Source of the DNA: JBARDN01 sp963755705
GTDB taxonomy: Bacteria; Desulfobacterota; Binatia; Binatales; Binataceae
Length of the DNA stretch: 64,000 nt
Direction: 5' to 3'
Assembly: GCA_963755705.1 (NCBI GenBank)
Contig: CAVWKW010000002.1
Location: 310,001-374,000 of the forward strand
Translations under genes and position numbers: made by a program
The notes under the pieces: generated by a model
Database searches by the model: none
Told to the model about the DNA's origin: nothing
The model's input: the letters and a program-made list of their open reading frames with translations, nothing else
Shown here: positions 25,354 through 33,886 of the stretch, piece by piece
Numbering within the stretch: position 1 is the first letter of the stretch
Layout: the number at the start of each line of letters is the position of its first letter

Positions 25354-26652
25354 ATGGACCGTGCGAAACGTTCACTTATCTCCTTGGTCATCGGATTCGC
25401 GACGATACTTTGGTTGGCCGCCGCGCCGGTCTCGGCGCAGGTTAAGCCGGGCGATTTCATCAGCACTCAGAACGCTTACAAGGTGAAAGATCTGGTGTCG
25501 CCGGGCGTCTATTGGCGCGTCGAGAGCGGTATGACGATGAAAATCGTTCCAACCGAACGGATCGATTGGCCGCCGCCGTACAATGAAGCGACCGAAAAAT
25601 ATTCGCCGCAGGTTCGCCTAAGCAGCGACCATCGTTCGCTGGTCGGATATGTCGCCGGGCAGCCCTTTCCGCTGCTTGATCCGAATGATCCTGACGTCGC
25701 CAACAAGATCATGTGGAACTACTTCTTCCGCCCGATCTCGACCGACGACTATGATCTGCGCTTTTTTGATTGCGAGAGCGTGTACGCCGGGCTTAATAAA
25801 CCGTACAAGGTGCTCTGGTATTACTCCGTTGGCCATTACGCCGGGTACAATGAAGTCGGACGCACCGAGGTCGAGCCGATGCCTGTGGACCCGGACTTTC
25901 CAGTTTCAGGCCGTTACTCGATGACCGGCCTTTATCCGCAGCTTTCACCCGAAGACGGCGCCGGAGCGGGCTTTATTCGCTACCGGTACGCGGCACCCAA
26001 CCATGGCGACGACGCGTACACCTACACGCCCAGCGCTCAGCGTTTGCGCCGCCTGAACGAAACTCTGATGAGCACGGCCCAGGACTCGGGTCCGGAGTCT
26101 TACAGCCCTGACGACTTCGAGTGCTTCGCGGGCAAGAACGAGAACTACGATTGGAAGTACTTGGGCGAGAAGCAGATGCTGGCGGCGATCGATGACCCTG
26201 TGATGCCGGCGCGCACCTGCGCGACTGACGGCGGCGCAAGCCATTGCCCTGCGGACTGGCAGATGCGCCATCTGTATATCATCCAGGGCGTCGCACGCCA
26301 CGACCGGCTGCCGGGCGACCTCTACTCCAAGCATGTTCTGTATGTCGATTCGGAAGCCGACTTCGGGATGTATCAGGACCAGTACGACCGCCGGGGTCAG
26401 CTCTTCATCAACTACACCTCGTGGCTGAAATATGCTGACCGGGTGACGCCTCAGGCGCGTATCGCGATCTATCCGTTCAAGCGGCTGTTCCAGAGCGGAT
26501 CGTCTTCCACGGACGTTCAGTCAGGCCTCTCGACGGTCTGCTACCATCCTGGCTATTCGACCGCTGAAAAGGAGTGCTGGTATATCAACATGGGCGCGGT
26601 GGACCGCTCGTTCTTCGACCCGATGGCGATAGTCAAAGCGTCACGCCGCTGA
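25354..26652 (+). CDS. DUF1329 domain-containing exported protein
   Basis: A 432-residue exported protein. ATG 25354 is chosen because GGAGAGGGGG lies just upstream; an ATG seven codons earlier has no such site. The signal peptide (SLISLVIGFATILWLAAAPV, cut after SAQ-type site near residue 29) targets it to the periplasm or outer membrane. DUF1329 landmarks are YKVLWYYSVGHYAGYNEVGR, GAGFIRYRYA, DDAYTYTPSAQRLRRL and SPDDFECFAGKNENYDWKYL. Members fold like LolA/LolB-type lipid-binding proteins and often sit near RND-type transport genes in other bacteria; no transporter lies here. A terminator follows it. Confidence 0.88.
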   Translation: MDRAKRSLISLVIGFATILWLAAAPVSAQVKPGDFISTQNAYKVKDLVSPGVYWRVESGMTMKIVPTERIDWPPPYNEATEKYSPQVRLSSDHRSLVGYVAGQPFPLLDPNDPDVANKIMWNYFFRPISTDDYDLRFFDCESVYAGLNKPYKVLWYYSVGHYAGYNEVGRTEVEPMPVDPDFPVSGRYSMTGLYPQLSPEDGAGAGFIRYRYAAPNHGDDAYTYTPSAQRLRRLNETLMSTAQDSGPESYSPDDFECFAGKNENYDWKYLGEKQMLAAIDDPVMPARTCATDGGASHCPADWQMRHLYIIQGVARHDRLPGDLYSKHVLYVDSEADFGMYQDQYDRRGQLFINYTSWLKYADRVTPQARIAIYPFKRLFQSGSSSTDVQSGLSTVCYHPGYSTAEKECWYINMGAVDRSFFDPMAIVKASRR

Positions 26653-26674
26653 TACTCAGATAGCCTTAAGGCAG

Positions 26675-26714
26675 AAAACCGGCGCGGTCCTGAAAGATGC
26701 GCCGGTTTTTTTTT
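26675..26714 (+). terminator. Rho-independent terminator after the DUF1329 gene
   Basis: AAAACCGGCGC (26675-26685) pairs perfectly with GCGCCGGTTTT (26699-26709). A run of nine T follows the GCGCCGG arm. The stem is 11 base pairs with a 13-base loop, the clearest intrinsic terminator in the window. It starts 22 bases after the stop codon. Confidence 0.92.
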
Positions 26715-26770
26715 GGCGTTGCATCCACGTGCTGCATATTCGTAGCCACGCCGATACAATTGGATTCAGT

Positions 26771-27847
26771 ATGCTCCGGACCGACGACGAACGGCTGGCG
26801 TGGGCGCGCACTGCGGCTGCCCGCAGATGGCCGGGCGTCGAGACCGCGCTGATTGATCCGCTGCGCGGTGACGCTTCCACCCGCCGTTTCTGGCGTCTGC
26901 GCTTTGCGTCCGGCGCTGACCTACCCCCGAGCGCGATCCTGGTTGATCTCGGGCCGGACGACCTGCCCCGCTACGTTCGCGTGCTGGGCCTGATGCGCGA
27001 ACCGGTGCCCGAGCCTCCATGGATTACCCTGCATCGATTTTTGACCGCGCTCGGCGCTCTTGTTCCCGCGTTGTATGGGTTCGACCCGGCGCAGCGCGCA
27101 CTTCTCATTGAGGATGTAGGCCAAGTCGCATTGTTCGATATCTTGCGGACGGGAGGCGCCGACCGCGCCGATCTGCTTCGGCTTGCGGTAGAGAATCTGT
27201 TCTTGCTGCATGTCGAAGGCACCCGCCAAATCGACGCGGGATGTATCGCCGCGCAGATCGCATACGACGAGCGGCTGTTTCGCTGGGAAATGACCGAGTT
27301 CGTGGACCTCGGATGCGCCCAAGTCGCGCCGCGCGCCGATCCCGCGGCGCTGGCGCCCGAACTGGACGCGCTCGCGCGCGAGCTGGGCCAGTTTCCGCGG
27401 GTGTTTTCGCATCGCGATTATCACGGCCACAATCTGTACGTGCAGAGGAGGGCGGGACGCAGCATTCTGCGTATCATCGACTTCCAGGACGCCCTGATGG
27501 CGCCGGCGGCGCAGGATCTAGCGGTGCTGCTTACCACGCGCGACGCCGGCGCGATCATCGCGCCCGCGCTCGAGGACAAACTGCTCCACTTCTACCACAG
27601 CGGCCTCGTGCGCCGCGGCGCCGCCCAGCTTTCGTCCGACGAATTTCGCCGCAGCTACAGGCTCTGCGTCCTGCAGCATGCGCTCAAGATGATCGGCAGG
27701 TTCATCCTGTTCGAGCACGAGGGTAAATCCGGCTACACCACGTTTCTTCCAAATCTCGTCGCGCAGGTGCGCCGGATCCTTGCCGGCCCTGAACAGCAGA
27801 GCTTTCCGCGCCTGGCGGATGCGTTTGCCGGAGCAAACCCGCCGTGA
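26771..27847 (+). CDS. amgK: Cell-wall amino sugar kinase (AmgK-like, aminoglycoside phosphotransferase fold)
   Basis: A 358-residue kinase of the aminoglycoside phosphotransferase fold. It has DPLRGDASTRRFWRLRF (nucleotide-binding strands), LLIEDVGQVALFDIL, the catalytic loop FSHRDYHGHNLYV and the metal-binding RIIDFQDALMAPAAQDLAVL. AmgK phosphorylates the anomeric position of MurNAc and GlcNAc in a peptidoglycan-recycling route. Assignment rests on the fold plus the overlapping downstream nucleotidyltransferase, the known AmgK-MurU pairing. ATG 26771 is preferred over one 42 bases upstream because homology begins there. The stop TGA overlaps the next start (GTGA). Confidence 0.85.
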   Translation: MLRTDDERLAWARTAAARRWPGVETALIDPLRGDASTRRFWRLRFASGADLPPSAILVDLGPDDLPRYVRVLGLMREPVPEPPWITLHRFLTALGALVPALYGFDPAQRALLIEDVGQVALFDILRTGGADRADLLRLAVENLFLLHVEGTRQIDAGCIAAQIAYDERLFRWEMTEFVDLGCAQVAPRADPAALAPELDALARELGQFPRVFSHRDYHGHNLYVQRRAGRSILRIIDFQDALMAPAAQDLAVLLTTRDAGAIIAPALEDKLLHFYHSGLVRRGAAQLSSDEFRRSYRLCVLQHALKMIGRFILFEHEGKSGYTTFLPNLVAQVRRILAGPEQQSFPRLADAFAGANPP

Positions 27848-28635
27848 GGGCGCTGGTCCTGGCCGCTGGACGGGGTGAGCGGCTTCGTCCGCTTACCGAC
27901 ACGGTCGCAAAACCGATGGTCGAGGTTGGTGGGCGCGCGCTTATCGAGTATCCGCTCGGGATGCTCAAGCGGGCGGGAATCACCGAAGTCGCAATCAATG
28001 TGCATCACCTGGCCGGCGGAATTCAGTCCGCACTTGGGAGCGGCGCGCGGCTTGGAATCGACATCGTATGGTCGCCCGAGCCGGCGCTGTTCGGGACCGG
28101 CGGTCCGCTGAACGGTTTGGCTGCATTTCTCGGCGGCGAGACGTTCGTAATCGCGAACTCCGACACGATTTTGAACCTCGACCTGAGCGCGATGATCGCA
28201 TTGCATCGCGATCGCGGTGCGCTTGCGACGCTGGCGCTGGCACGGCCCGAAAATCTTGGTTACTACAGCAAAATCGAGATCGACGCGGATTCGAGGATCC
28301 GCAGGATGCGCCTGCTCACCTCGGTCGCTCACGCCACCTACGACGATTACGCGGATCCGGCTATCGGCGAACCCGCTTCGAGCCTCATGCCCTTCATGTA
28401 CTGCGGCGTGATTGTCGCCGAGCCCGCGGTGCTGAAGCTGATTCCTCCGGCGCCGCCGTGGAGCATCATGGCCGGCCTGCTGGCTCCGATGGTGCGCGAC
28501 GGGTTGCCGGTGTTTGGATTCGAGCATCGCGGCTATATGCGCACGGTCAACGACCTGGCGGCGTACGAGAGGCTACGCGCCGAGTTCGAATCGAACCCAC
28601 CTGAATTGGATTTCATGGATCTTGCTCCCAGATGA
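27844..28635 (+). CDS. murU: N-acetylmuramate alpha-1-phosphate uridylyltransferase (MurU-like)
   Basis: A 263-residue sugar-1-phosphate nucleotidyltransferase that starts at GTG 27844, overlapping the kinase stop. The N-terminal signature is complete: LVLAAGRGERLRPLTDTVAK, followed by PMVEVGGRALIEYPL. GTGGPLNGLAAFLGGE and VIANSDTILNLDLSAMI form the nucleotide and metal site. The C-terminal part has MPFMYCGVIVAEPAVLKLIP and a YMRTVNDLAAYERL end. With the kinase it should convert MurNAc to UDP-MurNAc, bypassing de novo synthesis and fosfomycin-sensitive MurA. The two genes form a tight operon. Confidence 0.86.
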   Translation: MRALVLAAGRGERLRPLTDTVAKPMVEVGGRALIEYPLGMLKRAGITEVAINVHHLAGGIQSALGSGARLGIDIVWSPEPALFGTGGPLNGLAAFLGGETFVIANSDTILNLDLSAMIALHRDRGALATLALARPENLGYYSKIEIDADSRIRRMRLLTSVAHATYDDYADPAIGEPASSLMPFMYCGVIVAEPAVLKLIPPAPPWSIMAGLLAPMVRDGLPVFGFEHRGYMRTVNDLAAYERLRAEFESNPPELDFMDLAPR

Positions 28636-28772
28636 ATTTTTCTGAATTGTCTTCGGCCACGCGACTTTTTTATTGACTTAACAGGTGGCTCGCGCGTCAA
28701 ATGAAAACAGGCAGTTGCGCGGGTGGCGAAGGCCGCGCTTCTCTGCATCGAAGGCCCTCGGGAGTCAGTAGC

Positions 28773-29390
28773 ATGCCGAGACTGGTCCTGTATCACACCT
28801 TCCAGTCGCCGTTCGCGCGCAAGGTGCGGATCGCGATGGCGGAAAAGAAAATCTCCTGCGAGAAGATTGCTATCGACTTCGCCAAGGGCGAAAACCGGAC
28901 CCCCGAGTACCTGCGCCTGAATCCCCACGGCCGCGTTCCAACTCTGCTGGTCGATTCGATTCCAATTTATGAATCCACTTCGATCATCGAGTACCTGAAC
29001 GAGGCCTACCCAGAGCCTGCGCTGCTCCCGCGCAGCCTGGTCGAACGCGCGCGAGTCAGAATGATCGAAGAGACTATCGACGGATCTTTCATCACAGCAT
29101 TGCGCACTGTGTTGCTTAACGTATTCCGGCTGCCCGAGTCCGAGCGCAGCCCAAGAGCCGCGCGTGAGGCGCGCGCGCAAATCGAATGGCATAACGAATG
29201 GCTCGATAACGAGCTGGCGGGCCGCGAGTTCATCGTCAACGGCGGGTTGTCGATCGCTGATATCGCGGGGCTGTGCGCGCTCGAATTCCAAAAGCGCCTC
29301 GAAATTGGAATCGACCCGCGCCATCGAGACCTCGTCACCTGGTACGAGCGGATGAAGTCCCGCCCCTCCGCCAAAGCGCTGATGGAATGA
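28773..29390 (+). CDS. Glutathione S-transferase family protein
   Basis: A 205-residue GST. ATG 28773 begins MPRLVLYHTFQSPFARKVRI, the thioredoxin-fold strand with Ser/Phe at the usual catalytic position. An upstream in-frame start adds 24 residues without homology. The domain also has EYLRLNPHGRVPTLLVD with the cis-Pro, and IYESTSIIEYLNEAYPEPAL with the Glu-Ser glutathione-binding pair. The alpha-helical C-terminal domain contains REFIVNGGLSIADIAGLCAL with the N-capping Asp. The substrate is unknown. It is monocistronic and followed by a large palindromic repeat. Confidence 0.9.
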   Translation: MPRLVLYHTFQSPFARKVRIAMAEKKISCEKIAIDFAKGENRTPEYLRLNPHGRVPTLLVDSIPIYESTSIIEYLNEAYPEPALLPRSLVERARVRMIEETIDGSFITALRTVLLNVFRLPESERSPRAAREARAQIEWHNEWLDNELAGREFIVNGGLSIADIAGLCALEFQKRLEIGIDPRHRDLVTWYERMKSRPSAKALME

Positions 29391-29453
29391 TCTTCACCTC
29401 GCCCCGACAGGAGAGCTTTGCATAATCCGTCGGAAAGGTGTGCAAGTGCCGAG

Positions 29454-29631
29454 GGCGAGATTCCTCGCGATTTCTGCCACTCGACGGGACGCAGACGCGG
29501 CCCTGTACATCGCCTACCTGCGCTCGGAATGACACACAACCCGCGAGAGTTGTCATTCCGAGCGCGAATCTAGCGCCAGCTCTGCGCCGTGCATCGTCTT
29601 TCGCAATGCATATTTCGCGAGGAATCTCGCC
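29454..29631. repeat. Large palindromic interspersed-type repeat
   Basis: Two nested inverted repeats share one centre in a gene-free stretch (29391-29698). The outer arms are 17-base perfect complements, GGCGAGATTCCTCGCGA (29454-29470) and TCGCGAGGAATCTCGCC (29615-29631). The inner arms are 14-base perfect complements, CGCTCGGAATGACA (29521-29534) and TGTCATTCCGAGCG (29551-29564). No coding frame is supported. The form suggests a non-coding mobile or REP-like element, or a transcript hairpin. Confidence 0.75.
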
Positions 29632-29698
29632 AGTCGCGTAAGCAGCCCAGTCGAATGGCGTGCGCACAGCGCTTCTGAAAGGGCGAGGGACCAGATGG

Positions 29699-30442
29699 CT
29701 ACGATATCGATTCGTAGATCTCGAGGCCGGCGGCTCCGCCGCTGCTCTCAATCGTACGGATCGAACCGATTCGTCGAATTCCCGCCGCTCCGGCCGCGAA
29801 CTCGAGCACGTTTATCGCCACCACGATCCAGAAGACCGCCATTACGACTTCCGCGGTGCCGGGCAAAACGCCGCGGATTATCCGCGCCGCAGCCCACGCT
29901 CCGAGCGGCGATCCGATCGTGCCGAACAGATGCAGCACGACGCGCGCCCCGCGCGGACACGCGACATAGGCCCCGAACTGCATTTTGAAGCGCGGCTCGC
30001 CGCGGAGCAGGTACGCATACTCGTAGCCGACTCCGAGGACCGCCGCGGCCGAGATCTTCACCAGCGGCTGCATCGTCATGATCCACAAGAGCGCGCCGAT
30101 CAGCGCGAGCACGATCGATAGTTCCCGCACGCTCGCCCACAGCAGGACCGCGCCGGCCACCAGCGCGACGAGTTCGATTGCCACGCCCGTACGCACCGGG
30201 ATCGTTTTGCGCGGTGTGCGCAAATGAAGCTTGCGGCTGACGCGATTTACGTCGGCACAGAGCGCGGCGCGCGCGGCGGCAGGACGGCGCTTGAGCTCCC
30301 GGATGTAACGTTCCCACGGTCCGGGGCGATAGTGGCCCTCGTTCAGGTTGTGCTCGATCTGCAGAAGCCCGATGCGAAGATCGTCGGGCGCGGCGCTTGC
30401 CTGCGGCCCCGGTCTCGAGCCTCCGTCGTCGATCGAACCCAT
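29699..30442 (-). CDS. Unknown membrane protein coupled to menA
   Basis: A 247-residue protein. The hydrophilic N-terminus (about 85 residues) contains RIGLLQIEHNLNEGHYRPGP and WERYIRELKRRP. About five hydrophobic segments follow, for example VAIELVALVAGAVLLWASV, LVKISAAAVLGVGYEYAYLL, GTIGSPLGAWAAARII and VMAVFWIVVAINVLEFAAGA. No family was recognised. The ATG overlaps the menA stop (TAATG), so it is probably translated with menA and could act near quinone or isoprenoid metabolism in the membrane. That link rests on position alone. Confidence 0.7.
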   Translation of the reverse strand: MGSIDDGGSRPGPQASAAPDDLRIGLLQIEHNLNEGHYRPGPWERYIRELKRRPAAARAALCADVNRVSRKLHLRTPRKTIPVRTGVAIELVALVAGAVLLWASVRELSIVLALIGALLWIMTMQPLVKISAAAVLGVGYEYAYLLRGEPRFKMQFGAYVACPRGARVVLHLFGTIGSPLGAWAAARIIRGVLPGTAEVVMAVFWIVVAINVLEFAAGAAGIRRIGSIRTIESSGGAAGLEIYESIS

Positions 30443-31380
30443 TAACGGTGGAAAAACGCCGCGGCCAGAAACGCGACGATCATCAGCAGGCCATACTCCA
30501 TATGGAGCTGGACCGAGCGCATCAGCGCGAGGTTGAGTTTTTTCGCCGCCGTCTCGTGCATCACGATGTTGATTTGGCTAATCGCGCGCGGAACGGAGAG
30601 CAGCGCGATCAGTCCAATCCACGGAATCGCACCGCCGATGATCGCGAGCAGCGTAGTCGCATATGCGAGCACGTCGAGCGCCAGCAGCTCGTAGTTGGCG
30701 CCCGCGCGCCCGAGCATCGTGGCCAGGGTGCGCTTGCCGTGCACGCGATCGCTTTCGATATCGCGGATATTATTGGCGTGCAGGATCCCCGCGACCAGGA
30801 AACCCAGCGGAATCGACGCCGCGAGCGCGCCCCACGTGAAGTGCAGCGCCATCACGTAATACGAACCCACCACGATCGCGGGACCCATGAAAAGAAATAC
30901 CGTCAGCTCGCCAAGCGCGATATACGCAAGCGAAACCGGGCGCGCGGTGTAGAAGTAGCCGGCCGCGACCGATGGAATTCCGATCGCGAGAATCGGCCAT
31001 CCGCACAGATAGACCAGCACCAGTCCCGCGCCCGCGCCGATCGCGAACGCCGCAATTCCGCCGCGCCATACCTCGTCGGCCGCGAGCAACCCGCGCTGGA
31101 TAACCATGCTCGGGCCGAGCGACTCGCTCGAGTCGGCGCCGCTTTGGAAATCGTAATAGTCATTGATCAGATTGGTGCCCGCCTGGATCGCCATCGCGCC
31201 CGCCAGCGCGAGGATCATCCGTCCGGGCGAGAAAAAGCCGTCGCGCGCCGCGATCGCTACGCCGAGCAGAACCGGAATCGCCGCGGCGCTTAGAGAAGGC
31301 GCGCGAATCGCCTGAATCCAGACACCGAATGTGCCCGGGCGCGCGCCGCCACCTTGCGGAATTGCCGATGCATCTGTCAT
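30442..31380 (-). CDS. menA: 1,4-dihydroxy-2-naphthoate polyprenyltransferase (UbiA family)
   Basis: A 312-residue UbiA-superfamily prenyltransferase with about eight or nine membrane helices. The first Asp-rich motif is NLINDYYDFQSGAD, followed by the MenA-type SLGPSMVIQRGLL. The second is HANNIRDIESDRVHGKRTLA. IALGELTVFLFMGPAIVVGS also favours MenA over UbiA. MenA prenylates DHNA on the way to menaquinone. ATG 31380 is preferred; a TTG two codons earlier is possible. It sits downstream of two CoA-transferase genes and is coupled to the next membrane-protein gene. No other men gene is in the window. Confidence 0.88.
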   Translation of the reverse strand: MTDASAIPQGGGARPGTFGVWIQAIRAPSLSAAAIPVLLGVAIAARDGFFSPGRMILALAGAMAIQAGTNLINDYYDFQSGADSSESLGPSMVIQRGLLAADEVWRGGIAAFAIGAGAGLVLVYLCGWPILAIGIPSVAAGYFYTARPVSLAYIALGELTVFLFMGPAIVVGSYYVMALHFTWGALAASIPLGFLVAGILHANNIRDIESDRVHGKRTLATMLGRAGANYELLALDVLAYATTLLAIIGGAIPWIGLIALLSVPRAISQINIVMHETAAKKLNLALMRSVQLHMEYGLLMIVAFLAAAFFHR

Positions 31381-31412
31381 TTCCAAAAGCTCCGCGCGAA
31401 ATGCTCCGATCC

Positions 31413-32621
31413 CTACAACAAGACCTTATCTTCCCTTAGCTGCGCGATCTTGTCCGTGCTCATCCCGAGCAGTTCGGAGAGCACTTCGCCGGTATGCTCG
31501 CCGATCATCGGCGCGCCGAAGTAGCGCGGCTCGATCGCGCCGAAACGCACCGGCAGCGTCGGCACCATCCGCTCGCCGACTTCGCCGTGCTTGAGCACCG
31601 TCAGCATCCCGGACGAAAGAAACGCGTCGTCGCGCATCAAGTCCTGGGTATTGTACACCGGTCCGGCGGCAAGGTCGCGCTCGCGCATCCGCGCAACCAA
31701 ATCCTCGCGGGTGAAATTCCGGGTGCGCGCGGCGACTTCCGCGTCGAGCGCGTCAACATTGCGCAGGCGTTCTGAGGTCCGCGCGAACTTCCGGTCCGCC
31801 GCCATCGACGCGACGCCCAGGATCTCGCACAGCGCGGCGAATTCCGCGTCGGACGAAATCGCGATCGCAACCCACCGGTCATCGCCCGCCACCGGATAGA
31901 CTCCGTGCGGCGCCATCGCTTGGTCGCGATTCCCGACCGGCCCCGGATCGCTCCCGTTCATGAAATGTTCGAGCATCGCTTCGGGGATCATCGTGGTCAC
32001 CATCTCGGCCATCGACAGATCGAGGTACTGCCCTTCCCCGGTGCGATCGCGATGGTACAGCGCGGCGAGCAGAAAGAAGACCATCCCGGTGCCGACCGCA
32101 AAGTCCGGCCACGTCCCGCCGATCCCGCACGGGAAACCGTTCGGGTATCCGGTCAAATGGCACAGGCCCGCGTATGCTTGCGTGGTCGGTCCGAATCCGA
32201 CGGTGCGCGCATAAGGGCCGTCCTGCCCGAGCGGGGTTCCCGAAAGCATGATGATATCGGGGCGGATCTTGCGCAGGTCTTCATAACCGAGGCCGTACTT
32301 GTTCATGTTGCCGACGGTGAAATTCTCGGTCACGACGTCGCTCAGCTTGACCAGGCGGCGCGCGATCTCCTGGGCCTTCGGATGCGCCAGATGGAGCGTG
32401 ATTCCTCGGCGCGAAAAATTTATCGCGTCGTAGATACCGCTGCGGTTGAAGCCCGGCACTCCGTCGGTTCCGGTCAGGAATCGCACCAGGTCCGGCGCCG
32501 AAGTCGATTCGACGCGAATCACGTCGGCGCCGAGCGCGCCCAGCCACGCGGTCGCGTGCGGCACGGCGAAGATCCAGCCGAAGTCGAGAATCCGGATTCC
32601 CTCGAACGGAAGCCGCGCCAT
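31413..32621 (-). CDS. CaiB/BaiF family III CoA-transferase (second of an adjacent pair)
   Basis: A 402-residue family III CoA-transferase, which moves CoA between carboxylic acids through acyl-Asp chemistry. It has FEGIRILDFGWIFAVPHATA, ALGADVIRVESTSAPDLVRF, ITLHLAHPKAQEIARRLVKL, SDVVTENFTVGNMNKYGLGY and IMLSGTPLGQDGPYA. In many family members the N-terminal segment reads AGP rather than FAVP. ATG 32621 overlaps the upstream gene stop (TGATG). The neighbouring CoA-transferase at 32621-33886 suggests a hetero-oligomeric pair, as in benzylsuccinate CoA-transferase-like enzymes. The acyl substrate is unknown. Confidence 0.9.
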   Translation of the reverse strand: MARLPFEGIRILDFGWIFAVPHATAWLGALGADVIRVESTSAPDLVRFLTGTDGVPGFNRSGIYDAINFSRRGITLHLAHPKAQEIARRLVKLSDVVTENFTVGNMNKYGLGYEDLRKIRPDIIMLSGTPLGQDGPYARTVGFGPTTQAYAGLCHLTGYPNGFPCGIGGTWPDFAVGTGMVFFLLAALYHRDRTGEGQYLDLSMAEMVTTMIPEAMLEHFMNGSDPGPVGNRDQAMAPHGVYPVAGDDRWVAIAISSDAEFAALCEILGVASMAADRKFARTSERLRNVDALDAEVAARTRNFTREDLVARMRERDLAAGPVYNTQDLMRDDAFLSSGMLTVLKHGEVGERMVPTLPVRFGAIEPRYFGAPMIGEHTGEVLSELLGMSTDKIAQLREDKVLL

Positions 32622-33886
32622 CAAATCACCCTCGCAACCCGCAGGCTTTCGAGTTCGCTCGGCGAAAGTCCCAGCCGTTCGACAAAGATTTTGCGATTAT
32701 GCTCGCCCAGGCGCGGCGCGCCGTGCTTGATCCGCCACGGCGTGGCGCTCATACGGCAGGGCGCACCCGGCATCCGAACTTCCTTCGCGCCCGGCAGATC
32801 ACAATCGACGAAAAAGTCTCGCGCCTTGTATTGCGCGTTGTCCGCGACTTCGGCCGCGGTATGCACCGGGAAGCATGGCACGTGCTGGGCCTGCGCCTTC
32901 TCGAACGCGGTGGTGCGGGTTTCGGTCGAGAGCCAATCGATCACCGCGGCTTCGATCGCGTCGATATGCGCGGCGCGAGCGACCGGCGATCCGAACATCT
33001 CGGTCTCCATCCATTCGGGATCGCCCATCACTTTTTTCCATCCACGCCAGAAACGGTCGGTGCCGGCGTTGAAGCTGACCCATCCGTCGGTCGATGGATA
33101 AACCCACTGCGCACCGCGTTTGATCCGCTGGCGGGTGCGCTCGTAGATGGGCGAGTCGGGCGACTCGTGCGAATAGACCCCGAGATTGGGCCGCAGCATC
33201 GAGACCATCGCGAGCCATTGGCTTGCGTCGATATGCTGTCCGCGCCCGGTATTTTTGCGATCGAATATCGCCGCCATCGCGGCGGATGCCGCGGTATATC
33301 CGGTCAGATAATCCGCCTGCCGCCCGGCGAGCTTCAGCGGCGGCTCGTTCGGCGGATCGGTCACCTGATGCCACGGCGTCTCGAAGCCGACTCCGCTCAT
33401 GTGGGTCGCGACCAGATCGCCACCGCGAAAATCGCGGTAGGGAGAATCAGTGCCGAAGCAAGTAACTGACACGACGACAAGTTTCGGAAATCGATCGATG
33501 AGTGTGCGCCAATCCAGCCCCAGCCGCGCGCAAGTCGCCGGCAGGTTCGGATTGAAAACGATATCCGCACGCTCGAGCATCCGCATCAGAACGGCGCGGG
33601 CCCGCGAATCTTCCAAATCAAGCGTCACGCCGAGCTTGTTGGTGTTGAGAAACAGATGCAGCCCGCCGGTCTCGGGATCGGGCTTATCGTCGCGAAACGG
33701 ACCGAGCTGGCGCTCGCGCGCGCCCGAGCGGGGCGGCTCGACCTTGATAACCTCAGCGCCAAAGTCGGCGAAAGATTTCGCCGCCATCGCGGCTGCGAGA
33801 AACGGCATCGTGTCGAAGCACGGCAACTCGACGACGCTAAGTCCGTCGAGCGCCTCGGGCTTGGTCTGTTCCGCGGCCCGCACCAT
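32621..33886 (-). CDS. CaiB/BaiF family III CoA-transferase (first of an adjacent pair)
   Basis: A 421-residue family III CoA-transferase. ATG 33886 overlaps the stop of the HAD gene (TGATG). A longer upstream frame reads that gene out of phase and was rejected. Segments include LDGLSVVELPCFDTMPFLAA, FADFGAEVIKVEPPRSGARE, NTNKLGVTLDLEDSRARAVL, RADIVFNPNLPATCARLGLD and GRGQHIDASQWLAMVSML. The insert after GLHLF and the long middle region make it somewhat longer than its neighbour. It is coupled to the second CoA-transferase and probably works with it. Confidence 0.9.
   Translation of the reverse strand: MVRAAEQTKPEALDGLSVVELPCFDTMPFLAAAMAAKSFADFGAEVIKVEPPRSGARERQLGPFRDDKPDPETGGLHLFLNTNKLGVTLDLEDSRARAVLMRMLERADIVFNPNLPATCARLGLDWRTLIDRFPKLVVVSVTCFGTDSPYRDFRGGDLVATHMSGVGFETPWHQVTDPPNEPPLKLAGRQADYLTGYTAASAAMAAIFDRKNTGRGQHIDASQWLAMVSMLRPNLGVYSHESPDSPIYERTRQRIKRGAQWVYPSTDGWVSFNAGTDRFWRGWKKVMGDPEWMETEMFGSPVARAAHIDAIEAAVIDWLSTETRTTAFEKAQAQHVPCFPVHTAAEVADNAQYKARDFFVDCDLPGAKEVRMPGAPCRMSATPWRIKHGAPRLGEHNRKIFVERLGLSPSELESLRVARVI

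Noticed and set aside
29335..29751. Minus-strand open frame across the palindromic repeat
   Set aside because: The frame crosses an inverted-repeat element and has no conserved sequence or start signal.
31905..33101. Plus-strand open frame (398 codons) across the two CoA-transferase genes
   Set aside because: It spans the junction of two supported minus-strand genes and has Arg/His-rich shadow composition.
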